In this document: piece by piece, positions 35,830 to 44,816 of the stretch
How the letters are laid out: each line of letters opens with the position of its first letter
Numbering within the stretch: position 1 is the first letter of the stretch
Source: Streptomyces parvulus
GTDB taxonomy: Bacteria; Actinomycetota; Actinomycetes; Streptomycetales; Streptomycetaceae
DNA length: 64,000 bases
Assembly: GCF_014648855.1 (NCBI RefSeq)
Contig: NZ_BMRX01000002.1
Coordinates: 186,001 to 250,000 of the forward strand
Reading direction: 5' to 3'
Program-made: the position numbers and the translations under genes
Notes under the pieces: model-generated
Told to the model about the DNA's origin: nothing
The model's database searches: none
The model's input: the letters and a program-made list of their open reading frames with translations, nothing else

Positions 35830-36645
35830 TTAGAAGAGTGTGCCCTCTTCCGGTGCCTCCAGCTCCTTGAGCAGCTCCGGTCCGTTGTTACGGACGTTGC
35901 TCACCGCCGTGGAGACCGGGAACGCGCGCATCAGGCCGGCGGGCGGGGGCGCCAGCAGGGAGGTCAGCGCGTCGGGGTCGGTGCGCGTAGGGTCGAGCCA
36001 GTCGTCCCAGCGGTCCGGCGTCAGCATCAGGGGCATCCGGGGGTGGATGTCGGAGAGCGCGTGCGGGCCGTCGGCCGGGGCCACCGCGAGCGGGGTGGTC
36101 TCGGCCTCGGTGGTGATCACCGAGCAGGTCACCCACCAGGCCTGCGGATGGTCGTCCGGCAGCGTCTTGTCCCGCCAGAACTCGTACAGCCCGGCCATGG
36201 CGAACACGGACCCGTCGGCGGGCGTCACGAAGTACGGCTGCTTGCGGGGACGCTTCTTGCGCCCCTCGACCTCCAGGTCCCGCTCCTGCTTGCCGGTGAC
36301 CCACTCGTAGTAGCCGTCGGCGGGCAGGATGCAGCGCCTGCTGCCGAAGGCGCGCCGGTAGGAGGGCTTCTCGTGGACGGTCTCCGCGCGGGCGTTGATC
36401 ATCCGGGCGCCGCCCTCGGGCGTCTTGGACCAGGACGGGACGAGGCCCCACTTCAGTTTCCGCAGCTGCCGAACCGGCTTCGGGTCCTCGGCGTCCTTGA
36501 GGGGGCGGTCCAGGACCGCGTACACCTCCTTGGTGGGAGCCACGTTGTAGTCGGGCTCCAGCCGCTCCTCGGGCTCCCACTTCTCGATCTCGAAGATTCC
36601 CGCGAGATCCTCGGGTCGACGACTCGCCGCATACCGTCCGCACAT
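35830..36645 (-). CDS. SOS response-associated peptidase (SRAP/HMCES family)
   Basis: A 271-residue SRAP protein, which protects abasic sites in single-stranded DNA by forming a thiazolidine link through Cys2. The start MCGRYAAS exposes the catalytic cysteine after Met removal, which fixes the ATG. NVAPTKEV, WGLVPSWS, INARAET, CILPADGYYEW and HPRMPLML are the conserved active-site segments. It lies back-to-back with the M50-like gene, with about 50 bp for both promoters. Confidence 0.93.
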   Translation of the reverse strand: MCGRYAASRRPEDLAGIFEIEKWEPEERLEPDYNVAPTKEVYAVLDRPLKDAEDPKPVRQLRKLKWGLVPSWSKTPEGGARMINARAETVHEKPSYRRAFGSRRCILPADGYYEWVTGKQERDLEVEGRKKRPRKQPYFVTPADGSVFAMAGLYEFWRDKTLPDDHPQAWWVTCSVITTEAETTPLAVAPADGPHALSDIHPRMPLMLTPDRWDDWLDPTRTDPDALTSLLAPPPAGLMRAFPVSTAVSNVRNNGPELLKELEAPEEGTLF

Positions 36646-36695
36646 ACGTGCCACACTGCCAGACCCCGCGCAGACACGAGGAGCCCTCACCGAAC

Positions 36696-37418
36696 ATGGA
36701 CCACCTCGCAACGGCCTCGCTCCCCTCTCTGTGGGACGAGGTATCCGGCACCCAGCCCGACCCCGACCTGTGGGTGGTGGTCGCGACCCTGGTGGCCGCG
36801 CTGGTCGTCGTCGTGCCGCACCGGCCCTGGCGGATAGCCCGCAACGCGATCACCATCGCGCACGAGGGCGGCCACGGGCTCGTGGCGCTGCTCACCGGTC
36901 GCACGCTGACCGGGATCACCCTGCACTCGGACACCAGCGGCCTCACGGTGAGCCGCGGTAAGCCGACCGGCGTCGGGATGATCCTCACGGCCGTGGCCGG
37001 CTACACCGCTCCCCCGCTGCTCGGTCTCGGCGGGGCCGCGCTGCTGGCCGCGGGGCGCATCACCCTGCTGCTGTGGCTGGCGACGGCGCTGCTGGTCGCC
37101 CTGCTGGTGATGGTGCGCAACGCGTACGGGGTGCTGACGGTGGTGCTCACCGGCGGCACGTTCGTCCTGGTCTCCTGGCTGGCCGGGCCGCAGGTGCAGG
37201 CGGCGTTCGCGTACGCGGTGGTCTGGTTCCTGCTGCTCGGCGGGGTGCGTCCGGCCTTCGAGCTGCAGGCCAAGCGGTCGCGGGGCGGCGCCGGCGACTC
37301 GGACGCGGACCAGCTGGCGCGGCTCACCCACGCACCCGCGGGGGTGTGGTTCTTCCTGTTCCACGCGGTGTCGCTGTGCGCGCTGGTCGGCGGGGGGCGC
37401 TGGCTGCTGGAGCTGTGA
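36696..37418 (+). CDS. M50-like membrane metalloprotein
   Basis: A 240-residue membrane protein with about six helices. The first cytosolic loop/helix has [14 protein letters not shown], an HExxH zinc motif (about residues 53-57), and a later segment [14 protein letters not shown] has the position where M50 proteases place the third ligand, although the NPDG signature is missing. Related proteins are called M50 family peptidases in actinomycetes; protease activity is uncertain. It starts at ATG with GAGGAG upstream. Confidence 0.8.
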   Translation: MDHLATASLPSLWDEVSGTQPDPDLWVVVATLVAALVVVVPHRPWRIARNAITIAHEGGHGLVALLTGRTLTGITLHSDTSGLTVSRGKPTGVGMILTAVAGYTAPPLLGLGGAALLAAGRITLLLWLATALLVALLVMVRNAYGVLTVVLTGGTFVLVSWLAGPQVQAAFAYAVVWFLLLGGVRPAFELQAKRSRGGAGDSDADQLARLTHAPAGVWFFLFHAVSLCALVGGGRWLLEL

Positions 37419-37504
37419 GGGCAGGCGCACCGTCGCGCTTTCGGTCGGGCTTCGACACTTTTGATCAAGATCTCCGGTCGCCCCCAGCCATTAAAGTGGG
37501 CCCC

Positions 37505-38821
37505 ATGACCGTGAACCCCACGCACACCGCCCTCTGGCCCGCACCGCACGCGACCGGAGCCGTCGACGCCACCGTCCATGTGCCCGGGTCCAAGTCGGTC
37601 ACCAACCGCGCCCTGGTGCTCGCCGCCCTCGCCTCCGAGCCGGGCTGGCTGCGCCGTCCGCTGCGCTCCCGCGACACCCTCCTGATGGCCGAGGCCCTAC
37701 GCGCGATGGGCGTCGAGATCGAGGAGGGCGTCGGCCCGGACGGCAGCGGCGAGTTCTGGCGGGTCATCCCGGCCGGACTGCGCGGCCCGGCCACGGTCGA
37801 CGTCGGCAACGCCGGCACGGTCATGCGCTTCCTGCCCCCGGTCGCCGCCCTAGTCGACGGCCCCGTCCGCTTCGACGGCGACCCGCGCTCCTACGAGCGC
37901 CCGCTGCACGGCGTGATCGACGCGCTGCGCGTCCTCGGCGCCCGCGTCGACGACGACGGGCGCGGCTCGCTGCCGCTGACCGTGCACGGCGGGGGTGCGC
38001 TGGAGGGCGGGCCGGTCGACATCGACGCGTCGTCGTCCTCGCAGTTCGTCAGCGCCCTGCTGCTCTCCGGCCCGCGCTTCAACCAGGGCGTCGAGGTGCG
38101 CCACATTGGGTCCGCGCTGCCGTCCATGCCGCACATCCGGATGACCGTCGACATGCTGCGTTCGATCGGCGCCCAGGTCGACACCCCGGAGTCCGGCGGC
38201 GAGCCGAACGTCTGGCGGGTCACCCCGGGCGCCCTGCTGGGCCGCGACCTGACGGTCGAGCCGGACCTGTCCAACGCCCAGCCGTTCCTGGCCGCCGCCC
38301 TGATCACCGGCGGCAAGGTGCTGATCCCCGACTGGCCCTCCCAGACCACCCAGCCCGGCGACCGGCTGCGGGAGATCTTCACCGAGATGGGCGGTTCCTG
38401 CGAACTCACCGACGCCGGACTGGCCTTCACCGGATCGGGTGCCGTGCACGGCGTCGACGTCGACCTCGGCGAGGTCGGCGAGCTGACCCCGGGCATCGCG
38501 GCGGTCGCCGCCCTCGCGGACTCCCCCTCGACGCTGCGCGGGGTGGCCCACCTGCGGCTGCACGAGACGGACCGGCTGGCCGCGCTCACCAAGGAGATCA
38601 ACGAACTCGGCGGCGACGTCACCGAGACCGCCGACGGTCTGCACATCCGCCCGCGCCCCCTGCACGGCGGCGTCTTCCACACCTACGAGGACCACCGCAT
38701 GGCCACCGCGGGCGCGATCCTCGGCCTCGCGGTCGAGGGCGTGAGCATCGAGAACGTGGCGACCACCGCCAAGACCCTGCCCGACTTCCCCGACCTGTGG
38801 ACCGGGATGCTCGGGGCGTAG
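37505..38821 (+). CDS. aroA: 3-phosphoshikimate 1-carboxyvinyltransferase (EPSP synthase)
   Basis: A 438-residue cytosolic enzyme of the shikimate pathway, adding phosphoenolpyruvate to shikimate-3-phosphate. [16 protein letters not shown] is the N-terminal substrate motif, GNAGTVMRF the first family signature, [14 protein letters not shown] the shikimate-binding loop and [14 protein letters not shown] the second signature. The ATG is close after a TTGATC...TTAAAG promoter-like stretch in the 86 bp gap. It is followed by rsgA after 12 bases, so the two are co-transcribed. Confidence 0.95.
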   Translation: MTVNPTHTALWPAPHATGAVDATVHVPGSKSVTNRALVLAALASEPGWLRRPLRSRDTLLMAEALRAMGVEIEEGVGPDGSGEFWRVIPAGLRGPATVDVGNAGTVMRFLPPVAALVDGPVRFDGDPRSYERPLHGVIDALRVLGARVDDDGRGSLPLTVHGGGALEGGPVDIDASSSSQFVSALLLSGPRFNQGVEVRHIGSALPSMPHIRMTVDMLRSIGAQVDTPESGGEPNVWRVTPGALLGRDLTVEPDLSNAQPFLAAALITGGKVLIPDWPSQTTQPGDRLREIFTEMGGSCELTDAGLAFTGSGAVHGVDVDLGEVGELTPGIAAVAALADSPSTLRGVAHLRLHETDRLAALTKEINELGGDVTETADGLHIRPRPLHGGVFHTYEDHRMATAGAILGLAVEGVSIENVATTAKTLPDFPDLWTGMLGA

Positions 38822-38833
38822 GGACCGTTCGCC

Positions 38834-39847
38834 ATGCGCCGCTACGGCAAGCACACCGACGAGGACGACATCCGCTCCCGCCCCAACCGCAAGGGCAACC
38901 GGCCGCGGACCCACATCCGCCCGAAGCACGAGGACGCCGCCGAGGGCCTGGTCCTGACCGTGGACCGGGGCCGGCTGACCTGCCTGGTCGAGGACCGGGT
39001 CGTGATGGCCATGAAGGCCAGGGAACTGGGGCGCAAGGCGGCCGTCGTCGGCGACCGGGTCGCCCTGGTCGGCGACCTGTCCGGCAAGAAGGACACGCTC
39101 GCGCGGATCGTCCGCATCGAGGAGCGCGACTCGGTGCTGCGCCGCACCGCGGACGACGACGACCCCTACGAGCGCGTGGTCGTGGCCAACGCCGACCAGC
39201 TGGCCATCGTCACCGCCCTGGCCGATCCGGAGCCGCGCCCCCGCCTCATCGACCGCTGCCTGGTCGCGGCGTTCGACGGCGGTCTCACCCCGCTGCTGGT
39301 CATGACCAAGTCGGACCTGGCACCGCCGGACGAACTCCTGGAGCTGTACGGCGCGTTGGACATCCCGTACGTGGTCACCAGCCGCGAGGAGCTGGAGAAC
39401 GGCGCGGCGGCCGGCCTGGTGCGCGAGCACCTGGACGGGAAGATCACGGCCTTCGTCGGCCACTCCGGCGTGGGCAAGACGACGCTCGTCAACACCCTGG
39501 TGCCGGAGGACCGCCGCCGGGTGACGGGCCATGTGAACGCGGTGACGGGCCGCGGCCGGCACACCACGACCTCGGCGCTCGCCCTGCCGCTGTCGTCCGA
39601 GGCGGGCGGCTGGGTCGTCGACACCCCCGGCGTACGGTCGTTCGGGCTGGCCCACATCGACCCGTCGCGGGTCATCAACGCCTTCCCCGACCTGGTGCCC
39701 GGCACCGAGGGATGCCCGCGCGCGTGCAGCCACGACGAGCCGGACTGCGCGCTGGACGCGTGGGTCGCCGACGGCCACGCCGATCCGGCGCGGCTGTACT
39801 CGCTGCGCCGGCTGCTGTCGACGCGCGAACGGAAGGAAGGCGACTGA
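38834..39847 (+). CDS. rsgA: Ribosome small-subunit-dependent GTPase RsgA
   Basis: A 337-residue circularly permuted GTPase for late 30S subunit maturation. An N-terminal OB fold (about residues 35-100) is followed by G4 MTKSDLA, then G1 GHSGVGKTTLVNTL, then G3 DTPGVRSFG, in the permuted order. The zinc knuckle CPRACSHDEPDC ends the core. The first 25 residues are very basic (RSRPNRKGNRPRTHIRPK), suited to rRNA contact. It is in an operon with aroA. Confidence 0.93.
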   Translation: MRRYGKHTDEDDIRSRPNRKGNRPRTHIRPKHEDAAEGLVLTVDRGRLTCLVEDRVVMAMKARELGRKAAVVGDRVALVGDLSGKKDTLARIVRIEERDSVLRRTADDDDPYERVVVANADQLAIVTALADPEPRPRLIDRCLVAAFDGGLTPLLVMTKSDLAPPDELLELYGALDIPYVVTSREELENGAAAGLVREHLDGKITAFVGHSGVGKTTLVNTLVPEDRRRVTGHVNAVTGRGRHTTTSALALPLSSEAGGWVVDTPGVRSFGLAHIDPSRVINAFPDLVPGTEGCPRACSHDEPDCALDAWVADGHADPARLYSLRRLLSTRERKEGD

Positions 39848-39922
39848 CCTCCGCGTTGTTTGCCGTGCCGTGGCACCGGTAAGTGCATAATCGCACCAAG
39901 CCGGAACCAACCCCGAGCAAAG

Positions 39923-40015
39923 CCGGACGAAAGCGCCCTCGCGCCGGACACCGGCCGGAACTCCGGACGACGCAGCGGTCACGGTACGGAACCACGGGAG
40001 GACAAGACATGGCGT
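39923..40015 (+). promoter_or_regulatory. Candidate guanidine-III (ykkC-III-type) riboswitch
   Basis: The elements of the guanidine-III pseudoknot appear in order: CCGGACGA, GCGCC (39933-39937), CCGG (39944-39947), then GGACAAGA just before the start codon and GGCGT overlapping codons 1-2. GCGCC can pair with GGCGT, hiding the start codon region, while the two CCGG segments pair with each other. The region between the second CCGG and GGACAAGA is about 50 nt, longer than in the compact known examples, and contains a second CCGGACGA. The downstream gene is an SMR exporter, the expected target. Confidence 0.6.
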
Positions 40016-40332
40016 GGCTGCTGGTCATAGTGGCCGGGTTGCTCGAGACCGGCTTCGCCGTCTGCCTCAAGCTGTCGCACGGCTTCACCCGGCTGTGGCC
40101 GACCGTCGCCTTCTGCGCCTTCGCGCTGGGCAGTTTCGGACTGCTGACGCTCGCCCTGAAGCGGCTCGACGTCGGACCCGCCTACGCCGTCTGGACGGGC
40201 ATCGGCGCGGCGGGCACCGCGATCTACGGCATGGTCTTCCTCGGCGACCTGGTCTCGACCCTGAAGATCGTCTCGATCAGCTTCGTCATCATCGGCGTGA
40301 TCGGACTCCAGTTGTCGGGCTCGGCACACTGA
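40009..40332 (+). CDS. SMR-family exporter, SugE/Gdx-type (predicted guanidinium exporter)
   Basis: A 107-residue four-helix small multidrug resistance protein. The essential glutamate lies in the first helix (GLLETGFAVCLKLSHGF), and the second half is SISFVIIGVIGLQLSG. The LKLSHGFTRLWP pattern is closer to the SugE/Gdx subgroup, which exports guanidinium, than to the EmrE subgroup. A possible guanidine riboswitch overlaps its start, supporting that role. It is convergent with a TetR gene 18 bp away. Confidence 0.87.
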   Translation: MAWLLVIVAGLLETGFAVCLKLSHGFTRLWPTVAFCAFALGSFGLLTLALKRLDVGPAYAVWTGIGAAGTAIYGMVFLGDLVSTLKIVSISFVIIGVIGLQLSGSAH

Positions 40333-40350
40333 GCCCCGGCAGGGCGGGCC

Positions 40351-40962
40351 CTAGGCTCTCGGCCTCGCCGGCAGGGCGGCGCGTACGAGGTCGGCCACCC
40401 CGCCCCCGGCCGGGGGTGCCGCGACGCAGGACAGGGCGAGCCGCACGGCCAGTTCGCAGGAGCGGGCCAGTTCGGCGGTGTCCGGCGGGGCCAGCGGGTC
40501 GGCGCCGTACAGCACGGCCACGGCGCGGTCGCGGACCAGGGCGACGAAGTCGCCGGGCGAGGGCAGCGGGCCGTCGGCCCGGCGCTGGGCCGGCGCGGTG
40601 GCGGTGGACGGCACGGCCGCCGGCACGGGCGCGGGCAGCCGCTCGCTCCAGGAGCCGGTGAGCATCGCGCGGACCAGGGCGTTCTGGTGGGCCGCGGACA
40701 TCATCCACTCGGCGGTCGCGGCGAGCCGGTCCCGCGGGTCGCTGGGCCCGGCGAGCGCGCGGTCCACGCCCGCGAGGTAGCCGTCGGCCTCCCGCCGCAC
40801 GAGCGCCCGCGCGAGGCCGTCCTTGCTGCCGAACTCGTTGTACAGGGTCTGCCGGGACACCCCGGCCGCCGCGGCCACGTCCACCATCCGCACGGCGGAC
40901 CACGGCCGGCGCGCCAACGCCTGGTAGGCGGCGTCGAGCAGGGACTCCCGGGCTGCGGGCAC
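40351..40962 (-). CDS. TetR-family transcriptional regulator
   Basis: A 203-residue repressor. The N-terminal helix-turn-helix is VRMVDVAAAAGVSRQTLYNEFGSKDGL (about residues 24-50 in two pieces). The ligand domain fills the rest, with a proline/alanine-rich insert (about 115-135). The target is unknown. It could act on the convergent exporter or on itself. Its promoter region contains a consensus TTGACA (-35) at the 5-bp dyad TTGAC/GTCAA (41002-41026). Confidence 0.86.
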   Translation of the reverse strand: MPAARESLLDAAYQALARRPWSAVRMVDVAAAAGVSRQTLYNEFGSKDGLARALVRREADGYLAGVDRALAGPSDPRDRLAATAEWMMSAAHQNALVRAMLTGSWSERLPAPVPAAVPSTATAPAQRRADGPLPSPGDFVALVRDRAVAVLYGADPLAPPDTAELARSCELAVRLALSCVAAPPAGGGVADLVRAALPARPRA

Positions 40963-41143
40963 CGTCGCCTCCCTCGGGCCGAGCGGCTTCCGTGCCCAGA
41001 TTTGACGGGTATGGGGACACTGTCAAGGGTCCTCGCGCCCGGCGGCCGGCGGTGCCCCCGCCCCGTTTCGCTCCGGCCGCGGTCCGCCACGCCCGCCAAA
41101 CCCCTGGTGGCCCCCCGCAGTCCCGGCCCGATACGGTTGCCGC

Positions 41144-41944
41144 ATGCCCGACTACCTCGACGACCTCCGCCTCGCCCACGTACTCGCCGACGCCGCCGAC
41201 GCGGCGACGATGGACCGCTTCAAGGCCCTCGACCTGAAGGTCGAGACGAAGCCGGACATGACCCCGGTGAGCGAGGCGGACAAGGCCGCCGAGGAACTCA
41301 TCCGCGGCCACCTCGCCCGCGCCCGGCCCCGCGACTCGGTGCAGGGCGAGGAGTTCGGCACGACCGGCGCCGGCACCCGCCGCTGGGTCGTCGACCCGAT
41401 CGACGGCACCAAGAACTACGTCCGGGGCGTCCCGGTCTGGGCGACGCTCATCGCCCTGATGGAGGCGGGCGAGGGCGGCTACCGGCCGGTGGTCGGGCTC
41501 GTCTCCGCCCCGGCCCTCGGGCGCCGCTGGTGGGCGGTCCAGGACCACGGGGCGTTCACCGGCCGCAGCCTGACCTCCGCGTCCAGGCTCCAGGTCTCCC
41601 AGGTCTCCAGCCTCTCCGACGCCTCGTTCGCGTACTCCTCGCTCGGCGGCTGGGAGGAGCGGGGCCGGCTGGACGGCTTCCTCGACCTCACCCGCAAGGT
41701 GTGGCGCACGCGCGCGTACGGCGACTTCTGGCCGTACATGATGGTCGCCGAGGGCTCGGTGGACATCTGCGCCGAACCCGAGCTGTCCCTCTGGGACATG
41801 GCGGCGAACGCCATCATCGTCACGGAGGCGGGCGGCTCCTTCACCGGCCTCGACGGCCGCCCCGGCCCGCACAGCGGCAACGCGGCCGCGTCGAACGGCC
41901 ACCTCCACGACGAGCTCCTCGGCCATCTCGGCCAACACCGCTGA
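41144..41944 (+). CDS. hisN: Histidinol-phosphatase HisN (inositol-monophosphatase fold)
   Basis: A 266-residue Mg2+-dependent phosphatase expected to make histidinol from histidinol phosphate. Metal ligands are seen in GEEFG (Glu), [12 protein letters not shown] (two Asp) and [18 protein letters not shown] (last Asp). [15 protein letters not shown] is typical of the HisN subgroup. It is not next to other his genes. It starts at ATG. Confidence 0.88.
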   Translation: MPDYLDDLRLAHVLADAADAATMDRFKALDLKVETKPDMTPVSEADKAAEELIRGHLARARPRDSVQGEEFGTTGAGTRRWVVDPIDGTKNYVRGVPVWATLIALMEAGEGGYRPVVGLVSAPALGRRWWAVQDHGAFTGRSLTSASRLQVSQVSSLSDASFAYSSLGGWEERGRLDGFLDLTRKVWRTRAYGDFWPYMMVAEGSVDICAEPELSLWDMAANAIIVTEAGGSFTGLDGRPGPHSGNAAASNGHLHDELLGHLGQHR

Positions 41945-42014
41945 GCACCCGCCGACTCGCCCTTCACGCCCCCTTGTTGACCCCCGCTTTACCTGCCACC
42001 CTGAGAGTTCCCCC

Positions 42015-42052
42015 ACTTGTGAACTTGTGAATCCATGAACTAACTCATGGAT
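42015..42052. promoter_or_regulatory. Direct and inverted repeats upstream of the CBS gene
   Basis: A tandem 8-bp direct repeat ACTTGTGA (42015-42030) is followed directly by a perfect 8-bp inverted repeat ATCCATGA-N6-TCATGGAT (42031-42052). They lie 26-63 bp ahead of the CBS start, the place of an operator. The binding protein is unknown. Confidence 0.55.
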
Positions 42053-42077
42053 CACCGGCAGGAGGTGGCTCCACCCC

Positions 42078-42488
42078 ATGCTCGTCCGCGAAGTCATGAG
42101 CAAGGTAGTCCTCACCATCGGCCCCGCCCACACACTCCGTCAGGCCGCCGCCCTGATGTCCGCACGCCGCGTCGGCGCGGCCGTGGTGCACGACCCGGAC
42201 GCCGACGGCATCGGCATCCTCACCGAACGCGACGTCCTGGTCTCCGTGGGCGGGGGCCAGGACCCGGACACCGAGCGGGCCCACGCCCACACCACCACCG
42301 ACGTCGTCTTCGCCGCACCGTCGTGGACCGTGGAGGAGGCCGCGGCGGCGATGGCGCACGGCGGCTTCCGCCACCTCATCGTGCTCGACGGCGGCGAGCC
42401 GGTGGGCATCGTCTCGGTCCGCGACATCATCCGCCACTGGGCGCCGCAGCGCTCCCGCCCGGCCGCCGCCCCGGCCGTGACGGCCTGA
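42078..42488 (+). CDS. CBS-domain protein
   Basis: A 136-residue protein made of a single CBS pair (Bateman module). The first CBS is at about residues 7-65 (VLTIGPAHTLRQAAALMSAR, GILTERDVL) and the second at about 78-127 (WTVEEAAAAMAHGGFRHLIV, GIVSVRDII). Such modules bind AMP/ATP or other adenosyl ligands. No enzyme domain is attached. GGAGG lies 12 bases ahead of the ATG and can pair into a small stem (GGTGG/CCACC), so its access may be controlled. Confidence 0.88.
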   Translation: MLVREVMSKVVLTIGPAHTLRQAAALMSARRVGAAVVHDPDADGIGILTERDVLVSVGGGQDPDTERAHAHTTTDVVFAAPSWTVEEAAAAMAHGGFRHLIVLDGGEPVGIVSVRDIIRHWAPQRSRPAAAPAVTA

Positions 42489-42507
42489 CCCCACACCGAC
42501 GCCGAAC

Positions 42508-42539
42508 GGGCCGGACCCCCGTCCCCGGGGATCCGGCCC
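42508..42539. terminator. Hairpin between the CBS and catalase genes
   Basis: GGGCCGGA...TCCGGCCC arms with an inner CCCC/GGGG extension, located between two convergent genes. Confidence 0.7.
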
Positions 42540-42570
42540 GCCGCCGCGACAAGCGGTCCAGTGCCGGACG

Positions 42571-44022
42571 TCAGCCGCGCAGGGCCTGGACCGCGGCCTC
42601 CAGCCGCTTGCCGAAGTCACCGTCGGCCTGACGGAAGTTGTTCACCGCGCGCTCGACGATGTCGTCGCGCGAGACGTCGGAGAGGGCGCCGGCCAGGTTG
42701 TCGATCAGCCGCCCCTTCTTCTCCTCCGTCATCAGCCGGTAGAGGTTGCCCGCCTGGACGAAGTCGTTGTCCTCGGCGTGCGACGGAGCCTCGGTCTCCC
42801 CGGTGACACCGGAGACCGCGACCGGCTGCCACAGCGCGCGGTCCGTCTGGAACGGGCCGCCGAAGCTGTTCGGCTCGTAGTTCTTCGCGCCCTTGTGCCG
42901 GCCGTCGTACAGGAAGCCGTCACGGGAGTGGGTGCGCGCCTCGGTGGCGTGCGGGCGGTTCACCGGGAGGTGGTCGGCGTTGATGCCGACGCGGTAGCGG
43001 TGGGCGTCGCCGTAGGCGAAGAGGCGGCCCTGGAGCATCTTGTCCGGGGAGGGGCCGATGCCGGGCACGAAGTGCGCCGGGGAGAAGATCGACTGCTCGA
43101 CCTCGGCGAAGACGTTCTCCGGGTTCCGGTTCAGCTCCAGCCTGCCGAACTCGATGACCGGGTAGTCCGCGTGCGGCCACACCTTGGTCAGGTCGAACGG
43201 GTTGAAGCGGTACTTGGCGGCCTCGGCGACGGGCATGATCTGCACGCCGACGGTCCAGGACGGGAACTCGCCCCGCTCGATCGCCTGACGCAGGTCACGC
43301 TGGTGCGAGTCGGGGTCCGCACCCGCGAGCCTGTCGGCCTCGGCCTGGGTGAGGGTCTTGATGCCCTGGTCCGTCTTGAAGTGGTACTTCACCCAGAAGG
43401 CCTCGCCGGCCTCGTTGTTCCACTGGTAGGTGTGCGAGCCGAAGCCGTCCATGTGGCGGTAGGACGCCGGGATGCCGCGGTCGCCGAAGAGCCAGGTCAC
43501 CTGGTGCGTGGACTCCGGGGACAGGCTCCAGAAGTCCCAGACGTTGTCCATCTCCGTCGAGCCCGTGTACGGGTCGCGCTTCTGGGTGTGGATGAAGTCG
43601 GGGAACTTGACGGCGTCCTTGATGAAGAACACCGGGGTGTTGTTGCCGACGAGGTCGTAGTTGCCCTCCTCGGTGTAGAACTTCAGCGCGAAGCCGCGCG
43701 GGTCCCGGACGGCGTCCGGCGCGCCCAGGTTGCCGGCCACGGTGGAGAACCGCAGGAAGGTCTCCGTCTCCTTGCCCACCTCGGAGAGGAACTTCGCGCG
43801 GGTGTACCGGGTGACGTCGGCGGTGACCGTGAAGGTGCCGTACGCGCCGGCGCCGCGGGCGTGCACCACGCGCTCCGGGATGCGCTCCCGGTTGAAGTGG
43901 GCCAGCTTCTCCAGCAGGAGCTGGTCCTGGACGAGCACGGGGCCGCCGACGCCCGCGGTCTCGCTGTTCTGGTTGTCGGCCACCGGAGCACCGGCTTCCG
44001 TAGTGAGCGGTCCCTGAGTCAC
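42571..44022 (-). CDS. catA: Monofunctional heme catalase (CatA-type)
   Basis: A 483-residue small-subunit catalase breaking down hydrogen peroxide. [13 protein letters not shown] carries the distal catalytic histidine (about residue 55), and the proximal heme ligand lies in [12 protein letters not shown] (Tyr, about 335). [11 protein letters not shown] is the NAD/heme pocket strand. The GTG start is chosen because GGAGG lies five bases upstream; the TTG six codons earlier lacks a site. It is divergent from catR with an operator-like palindrome between, as in the S. coelicolor catR-catA system. Confidence 0.95.
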   Translation of the reverse strand: MTQGPLTTEAGAPVADNQNSETAGVGGPVLVQDQLLLEKLAHFNRERIPERVVHARGAGAYGTFTVTADVTRYTRAKFLSEVGKETETFLRFSTVAGNLGAPDAVRDPRGFALKFYTEEGNYDLVGNNTPVFFIKDAVKFPDFIHTQKRDPYTGSTEMDNVWDFWSLSPESTHQVTWLFGDRGIPASYRHMDGFGSHTYQWNNEAGEAFWVKYHFKTDQGIKTLTQAEADRLAGADPDSHQRDLRQAIERGEFPSWTVGVQIMPVAEAAKYRFNPFDLTKVWPHADYPVIEFGRLELNRNPENVFAEVEQSIFSPAHFVPGIGPSPDKMLQGRLFAYGDAHRYRVGINADHLPVNRPHATEARTHSRDGFLYDGRHKGAKNYEPNSFGGPFQTDRALWQPVAVSGVTGETEAPSHAEDNDFVQAGNLYRLMTEEKKGRLIDNLAGALSDVSRDDIVERAVNNFRQADGDFGKRLEAAVQALRG

Positions 44023-44082
44023 GTACGCCTCCTGCGCCAATCCTGCTAAACCTGTCCCTTGGCTAATGCCGGTCCCGATCCT

Positions 44083-44096
44083 ACAATGGACATTGT
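44083..44096. promoter_or_regulatory. CatR/PerR-type operator between catA and catR
   Basis: ACAATG-GA-CATTGT is a perfect 6-2-6 palindrome in an AT-rich patch of the divergent promoter region. It resembles PerR/Fur-family boxes and should bind CatR, which would control both genes. Confidence 0.8.
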
Positions 44097-44166
44097 CTAA
44101 GTCAAGTACAGCTCCAAAGTCACACCTGTTCGGGACCTGGTCCCCCTAGCTGCTAGGCTGGTCTGT

Positions 44167-44583
44167 ATGAGTGACCTACTGGAACGACTGCGTGGTCGCG
44201 GATGGCGCATGACCGCGCAGCGTCGCGTCGTGGCCGAGGTCCTGGACGGCGAACACGTCCACCTGACGGCCGACGAGGTGCATGCCAGGGCCGTGGGCAG
44301 ACTCCCGGAGATCTCCCGGGCGACGGTCTACAACACCCTGGGCGAGCTGGTCTCGCTCGGCGAGGTGCTGGAGGTGGCGACGGACAAGCGCGCCAAGCGC
44401 TACGACCCGAACGCGCACCAGCCGCACCACCACCTGGTCTGCGGCCAGTGCGGCGCGATCCGCGACGTCCACCCGACCGGCAACCCGATGGCCGACCTGC
44501 CCGACTCGGAGCGCTTCGGCTTCAGCGTCTCGGACGTCGAGGTGACCTACCGCGGCATCTGCCCGAACTGCGCGGCGGCGTAG
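44167..44583 (+). CDS. catR: Fur/PerR-family peroxide-sensing repressor CatR
   Basis: A 138-residue FUR-family metalloregulator. The winged helix (about residues 12-80) includes RMTAQRRVVAEVL and ISRATVYNTLGELVSLG. The metal-sensing histidine cluster is HQPHHHLVCGQCG, and the structural zinc pairs are CGQC and CPNC. Peroxide oxidation of the regulator should release the catalase gene. Divergent from catA. Confidence 0.94.
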   Translation: MSDLLERLRGRGWRMTAQRRVVAEVLDGEHVHLTADEVHARAVGRLPEISRATVYNTLGELVSLGEVLEVATDKRAKRYDPNAHQPHHHLVCGQCGAIRDVHPTGNPMADLPDSERFGFSVSDVEVTYRGICPNCAAA

Positions 44584-44636
44584 GCCTCCACAGCACGCAC
44601 GAGACCCGGTCGCCGCGAGGACACTCCGGGAACGCA

Positions 44637-44672
44637 CCGAGGGCCGGAACCCTTTCGGATTCCGGCCCTCGG
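44637..44672. terminator. Bidirectional terminator between catR and tRNA-fMet
   Basis: A 13-bp perfect stem (CCGAGGGCCGGAA with its complement) with a ten-base loop, serving the rightward catR and the leftward tRNA. Confidence 0.8.
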
Positions 44673-44679
44673 CCTTCAG

Positions 44680-44753
44680 TAGCGGGGACAGGATTTGAAC
44701 CTGCGACCTCTGGGTTATGAGCCCAGCGAGCTACCGAGCTGCTCCACCCCGCG
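44680..44753 (-). tRNA. tRNA-fMet (CAU), initiator
   Basis: A 74-nt cloverleaf without encoded CCA. It has the initiator hallmarks: no Watson-Crick pair at position 1-72 (C1 against U72) and three G-C pairs (GGG/CCC) in the anticodon stem around CTCATAA. The T-loop GGTTCAAATCC is normal. Confidence 0.95.
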
Positions 44754-44816
44754 TCGGTGAATGGAACATTACGGCACGCCCACGACGAGAAGCAAATCGG
44801 TTCCGTCCGGACCCTC

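Noticed and set aside
39963..40015. Second CCGGACGA as the true 5' arm of the guanidine-III riboswitch
   Set aside because: From this copy only three-base P1 pairing (CCG/CGG) and a four-base P2 are available. The upstream copy gives full CCGG/CCGG and GCGCC/GGCGT pairing.
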